A stretch of 43,911 bases of DNA from positions 1 to 43,911 of the forward strand of contig CAJODY010000028.1 in the NCBI GenBank assembly GCA_905233285.1, read 5' to 3'. The first letter of the stretch is position 1. The number at the start of each line of letters is the position of its first letter. Of the stretch, positions 32,115-40,307 are shown one piece after another. The stretch is from an uncultured Bacteroidaceae bacterium (GTDB lineage Bacteria > Bacteroidota > Bacteroidia > Bacteroidales > Bacteroidaceae). Both the position numbers and the translations under genes were made by a program. Below the pieces are notes generated by a model that was not told where the DNA came from, searched no databases, and was given only the letters and a program-made list of their open reading frames with translations.

Positions 32115-33166
32115 ACATATATTTGAAATCGATATTGTGCTTATCAATCATCCTACTCGTGGGATGTAGTGCGGGAAGTAAGAGCCAGACGACTACCCAA
32201 GAGGAAGCGGTGGATACGGTAATTGTTGTGGAGGATAGTCTTGAGGCAGTTGTAGATAGTGGTAGTGTGTACGTTCCAGAGTTTTTGTTTGATGATAAGT
32301 TGGTAATGTCGAATCGGGCATTGGCTATACTGATTGATTCTTTGTACATGTATGTGAGAGGCGAGGGTTTCCCTGCGAAATTAAACACGGAAGAGAAGTG
32401 GATGAGGAATTATCGCAGAATTCTTTGCGAGTATTATGATGCTCACAATCCGGATAGTAGAAATTTATCGGAATATGTTAAGACGGACAGTGTGCTGAAT
32501 GAAGGGGAAAGGATGATTGAGAAGGATGAGGATGGTGGTACGGTTGGAATGATGGTACATAATGCTGCGCTGTATTCTATCACGCTGTGCAGGGAGTATA
32601 GTCTGTTGAGTGAGATGAAGGAGTTATGTGATGATGAGGCTGTAAGAGTTCTGTTAGATAAGGAATGGGATGCATATAAGAAGATGTATGATAAGGCTCT
32701 GGATGTGGCATGCGGCATAACGGTAATGAATTACTGGGGTGGTAGTATCGTCGGACCTCTCTGCTCATATAACAGAAATGAAATGGCTAAGGCACGTGTT
32801 GAGGCTTATCGTGATGTCTTGAGTGTTGTAAAGCGTGAAAAGTCTGCTAATGCAGATGTTGACTTGAACGGAGCCAGGGATAATCTGATAAGTTTTTATT
32901 CGGATACGTTTGATAAAACTTATGCGAATGTGAAGGAATGGGTAGATGAGGAATCAACTGAAGAGTCAAAAGAGGAGTTTTACAAGACGGAGAAACAAAC
33001 ACGACAGGATATAAAGGCTTTGCCTGCGCTGATAAATGAATGGATTGCTGTTTGGGATAAGCTGGATAAGGAACTTACGGAAAAAGGGTATAGTCGGTGT
33101 GATGTAAAGCACGTTTTTTCCACAATGTTTATAAGGTGGAAGGATGTCTTGAATGAGGATGTATGA
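32111..33166 (+). CDS. Putative lipoprotein of unknown function
   Basis: 351 residues. Signal peptide with lipobox IILLVGCSAGS (Cys near 17), then a Ser/Thr/Glu-rich linker and a helical body; probably anchored in the envelope. No family recognised. It starts by ATGA overlap with the upstream gene; longer in-frame starts would bury the signal peptide and are rejected. The last codons (ED V stop) run into a TAATGCATAAT-type repeat. Confidence 0.75.
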   Translation: MNIYLKSILCLSIILLVGCSAGSKSQTTTQEEAVDTVIVVEDSLEAVVDSGSVYVPEFLFDDKLVMSNRALAILIDSLYMYVRGEGFPAKLNTEEKWMRNYRRILCEYYDAHNPDSRNLSEYVKTDSVLNEGERMIEKDEDGGTVGMMVHNAALYSITLCREYSLLSEMKELCDDEAVRVLLDKEWDAYKKMYDKALDVACGITVMNYWGGSIVGPLCSYNRNEMAKARVEAYRDVLSVVKREKSANADVDLNGARDNLISFYSDTFDKTYANVKEWVDEESTEESKEEFYKTEKQTRQDIKALPALINEWIAVWDKLDKELTEKGYSRCDVKHVFSTMFIRWKDVLNEDV

Positions 33167-33197
33167 GGTTAATGCATAATTCATAATGCATAATGAT
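33155..33197. repeat. TAATGCATAAT-type repeat, copy 1
   Basis: GAGGATGTATGAGGTTAATG, then CATAATTCATAATGCATAATG. It includes the last codons and stop of the lipoprotein gene and aligns with 34586-34635 after the FtsZ gene. Confidence 0.65.
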
Positions 33198-33259
33198 GGA
33201 AGTGAGAAGATGGTAGAGTTGATATCAAAACATAAAATATATTAAAAGTGGAAATGCGA

Positions 33260-33291
33260 TTTGCTTTATTCTGATTTCTATTTTAACTTTG
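33260..33291 (+). promoter_or_regulatory. Promoter of the FtsZ-like gene
   Basis: TTTG (33260-33263), 20 bp, TAACTTTG (33284-33291): exact Bacteroidetes promoter, giving a ~70-nt leader before the ATG at 33368. Confidence 0.75.
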
Positions 33292-33367
33292 TGCAGAAGA
33301 TTTTAAAGATTTTATTAAGATAGTATTAACAGTTTAAATTAGGTTTGTTGTGGAAGAAGAGTTCGCA

Positions 33368-34597
33368 ATGTTCAATTTTCCGATTGAGGACAAATCGGAG
33401 AAGATTATCAAGGTTATCGGTGTAGGTGGTGGCGGTGGAAATGCCGTACAACACATGTGGGAGGAAGGAGTGAAGAATGTCACGTTCCTCGTAGTGAATA
33501 CTGACAGTCAGGTGCTGTCGAGCAATCAGATGCCTAACAAGATTCTGCTGGGCAAGGAAGGACTGGGTACGGGAGGTGACCCGGAGAAGGGAAGGAAGAT
33601 TGCTGAGGAGTATGTGGATGAGATTGAGAGGATGTTTGACGAGGAGACGAAGATGGTGTTCATCACTTCGGGAATGGGTGGTGGCACCGGTACGGGTGTG
33701 TCACCGGTGATAGCACGAGTGGCTAAACAGAAGGGTATCCTGACTGTAGGTGTGGTCACGCTTCCTTTCAAGATGGAAGGACGTAAGAGAATCTGCGTTG
33801 CACTGAAGGGTATGGAGGAGCTGAAGAAATGCGTGGATTCGATTATAGTTATTAATAATGAGAAACTGATGCAGAGCGACAGGTATTCTGACATGAGCTG
33901 GGAAGAGGGAATGAAGAAGGCTGATGAAGTGCTGACAATAACGACGAAGACTATTGCTGAGATAATAACTGTTCAGGGTAAGGTGAACAGGGATTTCAAT
34001 GATATATGTACGGTGATGAAGGACGGAGGAGCAGCAATGGTTTCGGTAGCAAAGGCTGAAGGAGAGAAACGTCTGTTCAAGGCTATGCAGGAGGCTCTGA
34101 ATTTTCCGCTGATTGCAAATGTGGAGAAGCATCAGGTGAAAAAGATGTTGTATATTGTGTATAGCGGCACGAAGAATCCTGCGAAGATTCAGGAACTGAC
34201 AGAGATAAATGAGTTTATGGATGGTTTCTCGGAGGATATAGAGGTGCTGTGGGGACATTATCCGGATGAGAGTCTGGAGGATGATATCAAAGTGTCGATT
34301 GTGGCAACGGGATTCGACAGTAATGACTGTCCGCAATGGGAGAAGAAGGACGAGCAGGAGCAGCTGGCAGGGCTGTATGAGAAGTATTATCAGATGCCCA
34401 ATAAGTCAATAGCTGAACTGAAGAGTCAGAAACATGAAAAGCCAGATACGGAGAACGGGGACGACAGCAAGCCTGTTGCCACTAGTATGCCGGCTACGAA
34501 CAACGTGACGAAACAACCTAAGAATGGGGTTAAGCCAGAGGTGTCTTTCTTTACGAGCCTGGCTAACAGATTGAGAGTTTTTGTGGAAGATGTGTGA
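33368..34597 (+). CDS. ftsZ: FtsZ-family GTPase, stand-alone divergent paralogue
   Basis: 409 residues. Tubulin/FtsZ fold: IKVIGVGGGGGNAV near 14-27, the GTP-binding signature SGMGGGTGTG near 101-110, and the T7 synergy loop as VNRDFNDICTVM, keeping the N-x-D-x-x-D residues for GTP hydrolysis, so it is probably active. The C-terminal part after ~310 is a low-complexity linker ending SFFTSLANRLRVFVEDV, which does not look like the usual FtsZ tail that binds FtsA. No ftsA, ftsQ or mur genes adjoin it, so this is unlikely to be the main division gene. The ATG at 33368 has a purine-rich GGAAGAAGAG upstream and is preferred to an in-frame GTG at 33350. Confidence 0.85.
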   Translation: MFNFPIEDKSEKIIKVIGVGGGGGNAVQHMWEEGVKNVTFLVVNTDSQVLSSNQMPNKILLGKEGLGTGGDPEKGRKIAEEYVDEIERMFDEETKMVFITSGMGGGTGTGVSPVIARVAKQKGILTVGVVTLPFKMEGRKRICVALKGMEELKKCVDSIIVINNEKLMQSDRYSDMSWEEGMKKADEVLTITTKTIAEIITVQGKVNRDFNDICTVMKDGGAAMVSVAKAEGEKRLFKAMQEALNFPLIANVEKHQVKKMLYIVYSGTKNPAKIQELTEINEFMDGFSEDIEVLWGHYPDESLEDDIKVSIVATGFDSNDCPQWEKKDEQEQLAGLYEKYYQMPNKSIAELKSQKHEKPDTENGDDSKPVATSMPATNNVTKQPKNGVKPEVSFFTSLANRLRVFVEDV

Positions 34598-34635
34598 TGT
34601 TAATGCATAATTAAGAATGCAGAATGCATAATGAG
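34586..34635. repeat. TAATGCATAAT-type repeat, copy 2
   Basis: GAAGATGTGTGATGTTAATG, then CATAATTAAGAATGCAGAATG, CATAATGAG; covers the last codons and stop of the FtsZ-like gene. Confidence 0.65.
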
Positions 34636-34709
34636 GTAAGATTTTAGATGTAAAAGTTAAAAAATGATAATTATTTCATAAAATATTCCCACTTTGGGGA
34701 ATTTTACTT

Positions 34710-34717
34710 TATTTTTG
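34710..34717 (+). promoter_or_regulatory. -7 box before the HigA-like gene
   Basis: TATTTTTG, 21 bp before the small frame at 34739 and ~124 bp before the HigA-like ATG. No TTTG at 19-21 bp upstream. Confidence 0.45.
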
Positions 34718-34738
34718 CAGCTGGCTGGAACCAATGGC

Positions 34739-34858
34739 ATGAGTTCCATCCGAGTAGTCAACGGAATGGTGGAGCGCATACTTTTTAGAGAATTTGACGG
34801 TGGAATAAATATAACGGTTTTAAGTTTAGACGATACGCATTATGGCAACAAAAAATGA
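34739..34858 (+). CDS. Possible 39-residue protein overlapping the antitoxin start
   Basis: ATG at 34739 opens a 39-codon frame (MSSIRVVNGMVERILFREFD, then GGINITVLSLDDTHYGNKK) ending at a TGA inside the antitoxin gene, an overlap of 17 bp. Its start lies just after a promoter box and its position is where HigB-type toxins sit, but it is far shorter than HigB (~90-110). It may be a shrunken toxin, a coupling peptide, or chance. Confidence 0.4.
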   Translation: MSSIRVVNGMVERILFREFDGGINITVLSLDDTHYGNKK

Positions 34859-35213
34859 GAACCCTGCACCCTTCATGGCTGTGCATCCTGGTATGATGAT
34901 AAAACCAGAACTAGAGGAACGTGGAATCAGTCAGAAAGATTTCGCCAAGATGGTTGACATTCAGGCTTCGCATCTGAGCGAGGTGCTGAACGGAAAGCGT
35001 GCGCTTACTACAGACTTGGCCGTAAAGATAGAGTCAGCTATAGGTCTGCCTGCAAAAGTGCTGTTGGCGGCACAGACGCAGTATGAGTTGGAATCTGCAA
35101 ATCCTGCAAGTGAAAATAAGGAGAAAGAGACTATCGCTATCACCATTCCCGTTGGTGATCGCAGTTTGCTTCGTGAGATAGTTCGCAGATTCGGCTGGGT
35201 AGGCGTGTTCTGA
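34842..35213 (+). CDS. HigA-like XRE antitoxin
   Basis: 123 residues. Helix-turn-helix of the HigA subgroup: PGMMIKPELEERGISQKDFAKMVDIQASHLSEVLNGKRALTTDLAVKIESAIGLPAKVLL is the typical opening, giving HTH at about 28-60. A short variable tail follows (~80-123). No full-length HigB/RelE toxin is adjacent, so the antitoxin is solitary or its toxin is lost; see the small frame at 34739. It probably represses its own promoter. Confidence 0.85.
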   Translation: MATKNENPAPFMAVHPGMMIKPELEERGISQKDFAKMVDIQASHLSEVLNGKRALTTDLAVKIESAIGLPAKVLLAAQTQYELESANPASENKEKETIAITIPVGDRSLLREIVRRFGWVGVF

Positions 35214-35411
35214 AGCATGAATTTCTAATTCAGAATGCATAATGCATAATGGCTCACGGTTAAGGGTTAAGGACAGTAAACGGGAACATTTTGGAGCAGC
35301 GAACGCAAAGCCATGCTTGTATGAGCTTTGCTGAGTCGTGACAAAATCGATCGAAGATAAGCGGTAAACAGTAAACGGTAAGCGGTAAACTAGCTTAGTA
35401 GTTTTATGGAA
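35214..35411. other. Gene-free repeat-rich spacer
   Basis: 35218-35252 is a third TAATGCATAAT-type repeat. 35255-35275 has GGTTAAGGGTTAAGG. 35307-35333 forms a small GCAAAGC/GCTTTGC hairpin. 35361-35400 is GGTAAACAGTAAACGG filler ending in AGCTTAGTAG, also seen near 20365. Confidence 0.6.
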
Positions 35412-37388
35412 TCAGAATCGGTCGAGGTCGAGGACGATGCCAAGGGTGAGTGTGGTGCCGAGGGTGACGGGCGACTTGGGGTAGTAGTTGCGCGGACGGT
35501 AGTTGAAGAGGTTATCGACGGCGCAGTTGAGGGTGATGCCTTTCATAAATCGCTGTGAGAGGCTGAGTTTCCAGATGCTGTAGGCTTCGTAGTGGACTGT
35601 GGCACCGTTGGCTGTGATGGTTGCGTAGTATTCGGTGGCATCCATGGCGGAGAGGAAGCGGCCGGAGAGGGCGAGACAAAGTCCGTAGTTGGGGGTGAAC
35701 TGGTGGTCGTAGTCGAGGCGCCAGGTGAGCGAATGGGGACGGACGGGGTTGAGGTTGGCTTGTCCGTCGTCGAGTATGTTCTTGACGAAGGCGTAGGAGA
35801 GACGTGCACGGAAGCCGCAGAGGTGATTGAGCTGAAGGGTCGCATCTACGCCTGTTATCTTCTGATTGGCTACGTTGGTGTACATCTGTCCGACAGCACC
35901 GTCGCGCGGGACTGTGGCTGTGGTGATGTAATTGCGGAAGATGTTGTAGTAGCCGGATGCGGTAAGGCTGTATTTCAGGTTGTCGCCAAGGGAACCGTGG
36001 TTGCTCCAGGAGAGGGAGAAGTTGTGGTTGGTCTCGCACTTGAGGTCGGGGTTGCCGTATATCATGAAGATGCCGCCCATGTAGAAGTCCATGTAGAGCT
36101 CTTTGAGCGAGGGGGCACGGAACCCAGAGGCGTAGGAGGCGCGGAAGGTGTGGTGGGGGAGTTTGTACATGGCTGCGAGTTTCCATGTAGGCATTCCTTT
36201 GGAGGAGGCTGAGAAGTAGTCGTAGCGCAGTCCGGCTATGAGGTCCCAACGTTTCGAAGGGGTGTAGTCCCACTGGAGGAAGAGGTCGTAGGAGTTCTGA
36301 ACGTGGCTCTTGGAGTTGTCGCTGAACTGGTAGGACATGAGGTAGTCGTTCATGTAGTCGGCTCCGAGGGTGAGGAGTGACTGCCATGAGGGCAGCTGGA
36401 GGTTGTAGAGTGCGCGTCCGATGTTCTGACGATTGGAGTAGTCGCGGACGTCACGACCTGTCTTGAGTGTGTAGTCGCTCTTGTCGTACTGGTCGAAGCT
36501 GTATGCGAGTTCGAGGTCTTGAAGGGAGGTGATGCGCCAGTTGGAACGCAGTCCGTAGTTGAGGTCGCGATAGCGCTCGTGGCTGTAAGAGCTGTTTTCG
36601 CGTTCGCGGAAGAAGTAGGCGGCACGTCCTGTGAGACGGAGGTCGTCGCTGGGTGTCCAGATGAGTCGTTCCCTGATGTTGTAGGTTTTTCCACCATAGG
36701 CGGTGGTGAGTGACGACTGTTCGCCGTGGAGGGGTAGGGAGTCGTTGCGGGTCATCTGGAAGGTGGTGAGTGAGTTGACACGACCCACGTTGAATTCGCC
36801 GCTGGCTCCGTGGCGCCATTCCTTGGTGGCTCCTTCGTAACGGCTATGGACACGGGCACCCCAGTGGTCGGAGGGGTTTTTCGTTATGATGTTGATGACT
36901 CCACCCATTGCCGACGAACCGTAAAGGGTGGATGAAGCACCTTTAACTATCTCGATGCGCTCGACGTTGGAGAGGTCGAGACGTGAGAAGTCGATGTTGT
37001 TGAGCGATTCGCCTGCAAGGCGTTCGCCATCGACGAGGAAGAGGATGTTGTTGCCGGCATAGCCGCCCATGTTGAGCACTTGCTGCCCCATGGAGTAGGA
37101 GAATTCGAGTCCGGGCAGTTCCTGCTGGAGCATGTCTTTGACGTTGGTGGCGTCGGCTTTCTGTATGTCTTCGGAGGTGATGACCCGGGTGACGACGGGC
37201 AGGTCGGCAAGTGCCTTGGGGGTGCGTGTGGCTGTAACTACAACGGTCTCCAGTCCGAGAGGATTCTTGTTCCACACGGCGGTATCGGCTGGTTCGACGG
37301 GCATAGTCTCGGCGAATGTCAAAGTCGGCAAAAGCAATAGTAGCAGACAAGGTAGGCTTATTGGCTTTATGGGTCGAGATGTCGTCAT
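35412..37388 (-). CDS. hmuR: TonB-dependent outer membrane receptor, HmuR-like
   Basis: 658 residues. Signal peptide (LPCLLLLLLPTLTFAE), TonB-box region near ETVVVTATRT, plug domain (LPVVTRVITSEDIQKADATN, VERIEIVKGASSTLYGSSAMGGVINI) and a ~22-strand barrel ending in LTLGIVLDLDRF with a C-terminal Phe. It would import haem across the outer membrane with TonB energy. The assignment as HmuR rests on the HmuY gene directly upstream (TGATG overlap). The correct start is the ATG at 37388: upstream in-frame sequence reads as low-quality His/Arg-rich protein overlapping hmuY. GC-rich relative to the WYL island. Confidence 0.88.
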   Translation of the reverse strand: MTTSRPIKPISLPCLLLLLLPTLTFAETMPVEPADTAVWNKNPLGLETVVVTATRTPKALADLPVVTRVITSEDIQKADATNVKDMLQQELPGLEFSYSMGQQVLNMGGYAGNNILFLVDGERLAGESLNNIDFSRLDLSNVERIEIVKGASSTLYGSSAMGGVINIITKNPSDHWGARVHSRYEGATKEWRHGASGEFNVGRVNSLTTFQMTRNDSLPLHGEQSSLTTAYGGKTYNIRERLIWTPSDDLRLTGRAAYFFRERENSSYSHERYRDLNYGLRSNWRITSLQDLELAYSFDQYDKSDYTLKTGRDVRDYSNRQNIGRALYNLQLPSWQSLLTLGADYMNDYLMSYQFSDNSKSHVQNSYDLFLQWDYTPSKRWDLIAGLRYDYFSASSKGMPTWKLAAMYKLPHHTFRASYASGFRAPSLKELYMDFYMGGIFMIYGNPDLKCETNHNFSLSWSNHGSLGDNLKYSLTASGYYNIFRNYITTATVPRDGAVGQMYTNVANQKITGVDATLQLNHLCGFRARLSYAFVKNILDDGQANLNPVRPHSLTWRLDYDHQFTPNYGLCLALSGRFLSAMDATEYYATITANGATVHYEAYSIWKLSLSQRFMKGITLNCAVDNLFNYRPRNYYPKSPVTLGTTLTLGIVLDLDRF

Positions 37389-38095
37389 CAGTTGAATACG
37401 GGATATTTGTATTTTACAGTTATCCATCCTTTGACGTGGTATTTGTCGGTGGAGATGAAGTCGGCGAGCTGGAAGGCTGCTATGGTGCCGTCGCTCATGC
37501 GCAGGAGCATCACGTTGTCGTGCATGGCGTAGGTAGGGGGCATGATGCTGATATCGACGTCCATCCAGCGGCTGGCTTCTGTGTTGCGATATCCGGGTGC
37601 ATAGCCGAAGATGCCTTCCATCATGCGGGACATGTCGATGATGACGGACTCGTCGCTGTAGGTGTCGGCTACCCAGTTGGCTGAGGTGGACAGTCCTGCT
37701 GCTTCTGCCTCGGCGATGGTGTGGTAGGGGGTCATGAGGACTGCGCCTCCGTTGGTCTTCACGTCGTAGTGGTGGATGGCAAAGTCCCACTGGAGGGGTG
37801 CTCCGCTTTCAGACTTGTCGGCGATGTTGATGTCGGACAGGGTGAAGGTGGGTTCGGAGGTGTGGAGGTTGACGTATATCCAGCGGGTGAAGCTGGTGGC
37901 GTCTTTGTAGAACTGACGGTTGCCGTCGGCATCGGTAGTGTTTTCGGGCGTGGTGGTTCCTTCGTCACCTGTGCCGTCGAGGGTATCGTCATATACTCCG
38001 CCCAGCACATCACAGGCTGAGAATAATCCCCCGAGGAGGATTATTCCCAGTATGCAGATGAGTTGGTGTGGTATGTGTTTGCGGAGTATAGTCAT
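37388..38095 (-). CDS. hmuY: HmuY-family haem-binding lipoprotein
   Basis: 235 residues. Lipoprotein signal peptide ending LFSAC near residue 28, then a short acidic linker and the HmuY beta fold (FYKDATSFTRWIYVNLHTSEP, LQWDFAIHHYDVKTNGGAVLM, W-VADTYSDESVIIDM). HmuY is a surface haemophore that passes haem to the TonB receptor HmuR, and here the receptor gene overlaps its stop. Haem-ligating histidines would be among the HH and YH residues, but ligands vary between species and I cannot fix them. A TTG one codon earlier is less likely than the ATG. Confidence 0.88.
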   Translation of the reverse strand: MTILRKHIPHQLICILGIILLGGLFSACDVLGGVYDDTLDGTGDEGTTTPENTTDADGNRQFYKDATSFTRWIYVNLHTSEPTFTLSDINIADKSESGAPLQWDFAIHHYDVKTNGGAVLMTPYHTIAEAEAAGLSTSANWVADTYSDESVIIDMSRMMEGIFGYAPGYRNTEASRWMDVDISIMPPTYAMHDNVMLLRMSDGTIAAFQLADFISTDKYHVKGWITVKYKYPVFN

Positions 38096-38107
38096 CAATG
38101 GGTGTTA

Positions 38108-38632
38108 TTACTGGTTGATCACGTCGTCGAAGTCCGCAGGATTGATATGGATGGTTATGCCTCCCATGACTCCTGGGATGTTGATTTCGCCTGTGATATT
38201 TCCGTCCTTAACTGTTGCGTCGATGGTTGTATCGTATGTGCCAATAGAGCCATCACGTGAGCTGGCAATCTGTGCTTTGCCGTTGCCGGTGAGGCGATAG
38301 GTGTTGTCCTGAGCTTCTACTGCAACATTTGTAAATGTGTGTACACCCCAAGAAGGTTGAGACTGGGAGGTGTATTGAATGTTGACAGTTTTGTTTTCGT
38401 TTGCAGGGTCGGCTGCGACAATCATTGTTTCCCCTGCGGAGGAATAGGACTTTGGTGGGAAGAAGTTCCGTGCGTTATCAACGTAGGTGTTGATGGTGTA
38501 GGACTTAGAAACTTTTACAGCTGGTGTAGTTTCCGGATCTTTCTTTTCGTCGTCGCCACAAGAAGTGAATGTAGTAGTGAGCATCAGAGATGCAAGGATA
38601 GCAATGAATGCTTTTGTAAGATTTTTCTTCAT
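38108..38632 (-). CDS. Calycin-like domain lipoprotein of the haem operon
   Basis: 174 residues. Lipoprotein signal peptide ending FTSCGDDE (Cys ~25), then a predicted beta-barrel of the calycin-like group common in Bacteroidales (YTINTYVDNARNFF, TVNIQYTSQSQPSWGVHTF, GEINIPGVMGGITIHINP). First gene of the operon, 12 bp before hmuY, so probably an accessory surface protein for haem or iron capture; a direct role is inferred from context only. Confidence 0.8.
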   Translation of the reverse strand: MKKNLTKAFIAILASLMLTTTFTSCGDDEKKDPETTPAVKVSKSYTINTYVDNARNFFPPKSYSSAGETMIVAADPANENKTVNIQYTSQSQPSWGVHTFTNVAVEAQDNTYRLTGNGKAQIASSRDGSIGTYDTTIDATVKDGNITGEINIPGVMGGITIHINPADFDDVINQ

Positions 38633-38682
38633 AATAATTAATAATGTATAGTTGTTTGTTTATCTATGATTTTTTGAAGTTG

Positions 38683-38714
38683 CAAAGGTACGACTTGTTT
38701 GCCACACCATGCAA
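38683..38714 (-). promoter_or_regulatory. Promoter of the haem uptake operon
   Basis: Minus strand TTGC (38714-38711), 20 bp, TACCTTTG (38690-38683). The -7 box is exact, the -33 partial. No iron-box sequence is evident. Confidence 0.6.
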
Positions 38715-38739
38715 TACACAAATGTGAGTATTTTTACGG

Positions 38740-39213
38740 TTATTCGGTAAGCATCGAGGTTATCTTCTCAAGGTTTTCGCGGTCAACCGAGTCGAAGGTG
38801 GCGAGGTGCTGGCTGTCGATGTCGAGTACGGCTATGATTTCACCTTGACGGATGACGGGTACTACTATCTCGCTGCGACTCAGACTGGAACAGGCTATAT
38901 GCCCAGGGAAGGCATCGACGTCGGGAACGATGACGGTCTGACGCTGTTGCCACGCTGTGCCGCACACCCCTTTGCCTTTGGCTATTCGTGTACAAGCCAG
39001 TGGCCCCTGAAAGGGACCGAGAACGAGTTCGCCGTCTATGACGCGGTAGAATCCTGTCCACCAGAAGCGGAATGTCTCATGGAGCATGCTTGCCACATTT
39101 GCCATGTTGGCTATGAGGTCGCTCTCGCCACTGACTACTGCCTGTATCTGGGGCAGCAGTTCGGCATATTTCTCTGCTTTGGTTCCGTTTGCAACTTTTA
39201 ATTCTTCTGACAT
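38740..39213 (-). CDS. msrC: Free methionine-(R)-sulfoxide reductase (GAF domain)
   Basis: 157 residues. GAF-fold fRMsr that reduces free Met-(R)-O using thioredoxin. The three catalytic/resolving cysteines are at 74, 84 and 108, with the same 10- and 24-residue spacing as E. coli YebR (84, 94, 118), in GPLACTRI, GKGVCGTAW and FPGHIACSS. SEIVVPV completes the signature. It starts 7 bp after the AraC-type gene, so the two are one operon and the regulator may respond to oxidative conditions. Confidence 0.93.
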   Translation of the reverse strand: MSEELKVANGTKAEKYAELLPQIQAVVSGESDLIANMANVASMLHETFRFWWTGFYRVIDGELVLGPFQGPLACTRIAKGKGVCGTAWQQRQTVIVPDVDAFPGHIACSSLSRSEIVVPVIRQGEIIAVLDIDSQHLATFDSVDRENLEKITSMLTE

Positions 39214-39220
39214 ACGTGTC

Positions 39221-40084
39221 TTAGTTTGTCTGGTTTCTGTATTCGGATGGGGTTTGTCCGGTGATAGTCTTGAAGAAGCGACTGAAGGATGCCTGTTCGG
39301 AGAATCCTGTCTGCTCTGCTACCTGCTGGATGGACAACTGCTGCATGTGGCGCAGCAAAGACTTGGCTTGCATAGCCACGTAGTTGTTTATCCAGGTAAG
39401 TGCCTTGATGCCGGTCTGACCTTTTATGACAGCTGCAAAGTGTTTCGGAGTGAGTCCGAAGAGGTCGGCATAGAACTGTACTTCGTGGCTTTCGCGATAG
39501 TGCTCTTCGATTGCCTGATAGAATCGGGAGAAGAGTTCTTCGCGAGGCGAAAGGGTTTGTTCGCGGCTATTGACAATGCTGTATTCCTGAAGCATGAGGA
39601 AGAGAACTTTGAGGAGGTCTTCCTGCATTTCTGTGCGTCGCGGACTGTCTGTACGGCTCACGTCGCTCAGGACTCGGAACATGTTGCAGATGGCCTGGAA
39701 CTGGCTGTCGCTGAGACTGAGGTCGGGCTGGGAACGATAGTGAGTGATGATGCGCCAGGTATCGGGGTAGAGGTGGCGCAGACGTTCCAGAAATGCTGCG
39801 GACACGGTGATGACGGTCGAGACGAAGTCGGCTGATGTCTCACGAACGCAAAGTATGCGATGGGGTGTGATAACTGCCATGCTTTGTTCGTGGAGTGATG
39901 CCGGACGCATGTCGCATTCAGCCCGCATCCATCCCCGATGGGTCAGTATGAGGGTGAGCATGGGTGAGGTGTACGGCTCGTCGTAGAGCGGCATCCGTGT
40001 GATGTCGTCGAATACCATAAGTCCGCGGCGGTCTATTTCCTCGTGCTGGGCTATGATAGGGTGGGAGGCGTACGATTCTGTCAT
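39221..40084 (-). CDS. AraC-family transcriptional regulator
   Basis: 287 residues. N-terminal cupin-like sensor (~1-160), C-terminal AraC double HTH: LFGLTPKHFAAVIKGQTGIKALTWINNY and VAEQTGFSEQASFSRFFKTITGQTPSEYR, the latter a full family signature. Same layout and length as the regulator at 14522-15388 but clearly different in sequence. Co-transcribed with msrC; ligand unknown. Confidence 0.92.
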   Translation of the reverse strand: MTESYASHPIIAQHEEIDRRGLMVFDDITRMPLYDEPYTSPMLTLILTHRGWMRAECDMRPASLHEQSMAVITPHRILCVRETSADFVSTVITVSAAFLERLRHLYPDTWRIITHYRSQPDLSLSDSQFQAICNMFRVLSDVSRTDSPRRTEMQEDLLKVLFLMLQEYSIVNSREQTLSPREELFSRFYQAIEEHYRESHEVQFYADLFGLTPKHFAAVIKGQTGIKALTWINNYVAMQAKSLLRHMQQLSIQQVAEQTGFSEQASFSRFFKTITGQTPSEYRNQTN

Positions 40085-40116
40085 ACTCTTTTTTACCTTT
40101 CTGCTGATTTCTGGTG

Positions 40117-40124
40117 CAAAGGTA
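40117..40124 (-). promoter_or_regulatory. -7 box of the AraC-msrC operon
   Basis: TACCTTTG on the minus strand, 32 bp before the ATG. Confidence 0.55.
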
Positions 40125-40228
40125 AGAATTTATTTAACAAAAAGGTTGTGTGAGGACATTATTTTGCAGTAAAATCGTAAAAAATATGCAAATTATTTTG
40201 CAAAAGGTCGATTGTGGGTGGTTTTTGC

Positions 40229-40265
40229 AAAAAAAGAGAGGGATTGCAACGGTGTGCAACCCCTC
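40229..40265 (-). terminator. Terminator after phosphoglucomutase
   Basis: Minus strand 11-bp stem GAGGGGTTGCA/TGCAATCCCTC (one G-U) with a 6-nt loop, then T-rich sequence with seven T at 40235-40229. It lies 43 bp after the pgm stop. Confidence 0.85.
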
Positions 40266-40307
40266 CCTGAATAAGTTTAGTTATGTAATGGTTGTATTCG
40301 GAACTGA

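Noticed and set aside
37389..37790. In-frame N-terminal extension of the TonB receptor gene
   Set aside because: It overlaps hmuY, reads as His/Arg-rich non-protein-like sequence, and would hide the signal peptide that starts at 37388.
35592..38020. Several long open frames opposite and alongside the haem operon
   Set aside because: They are shadows produced by the GC-rich hmuR and hmuY genes; compositions are unlike real proteins.
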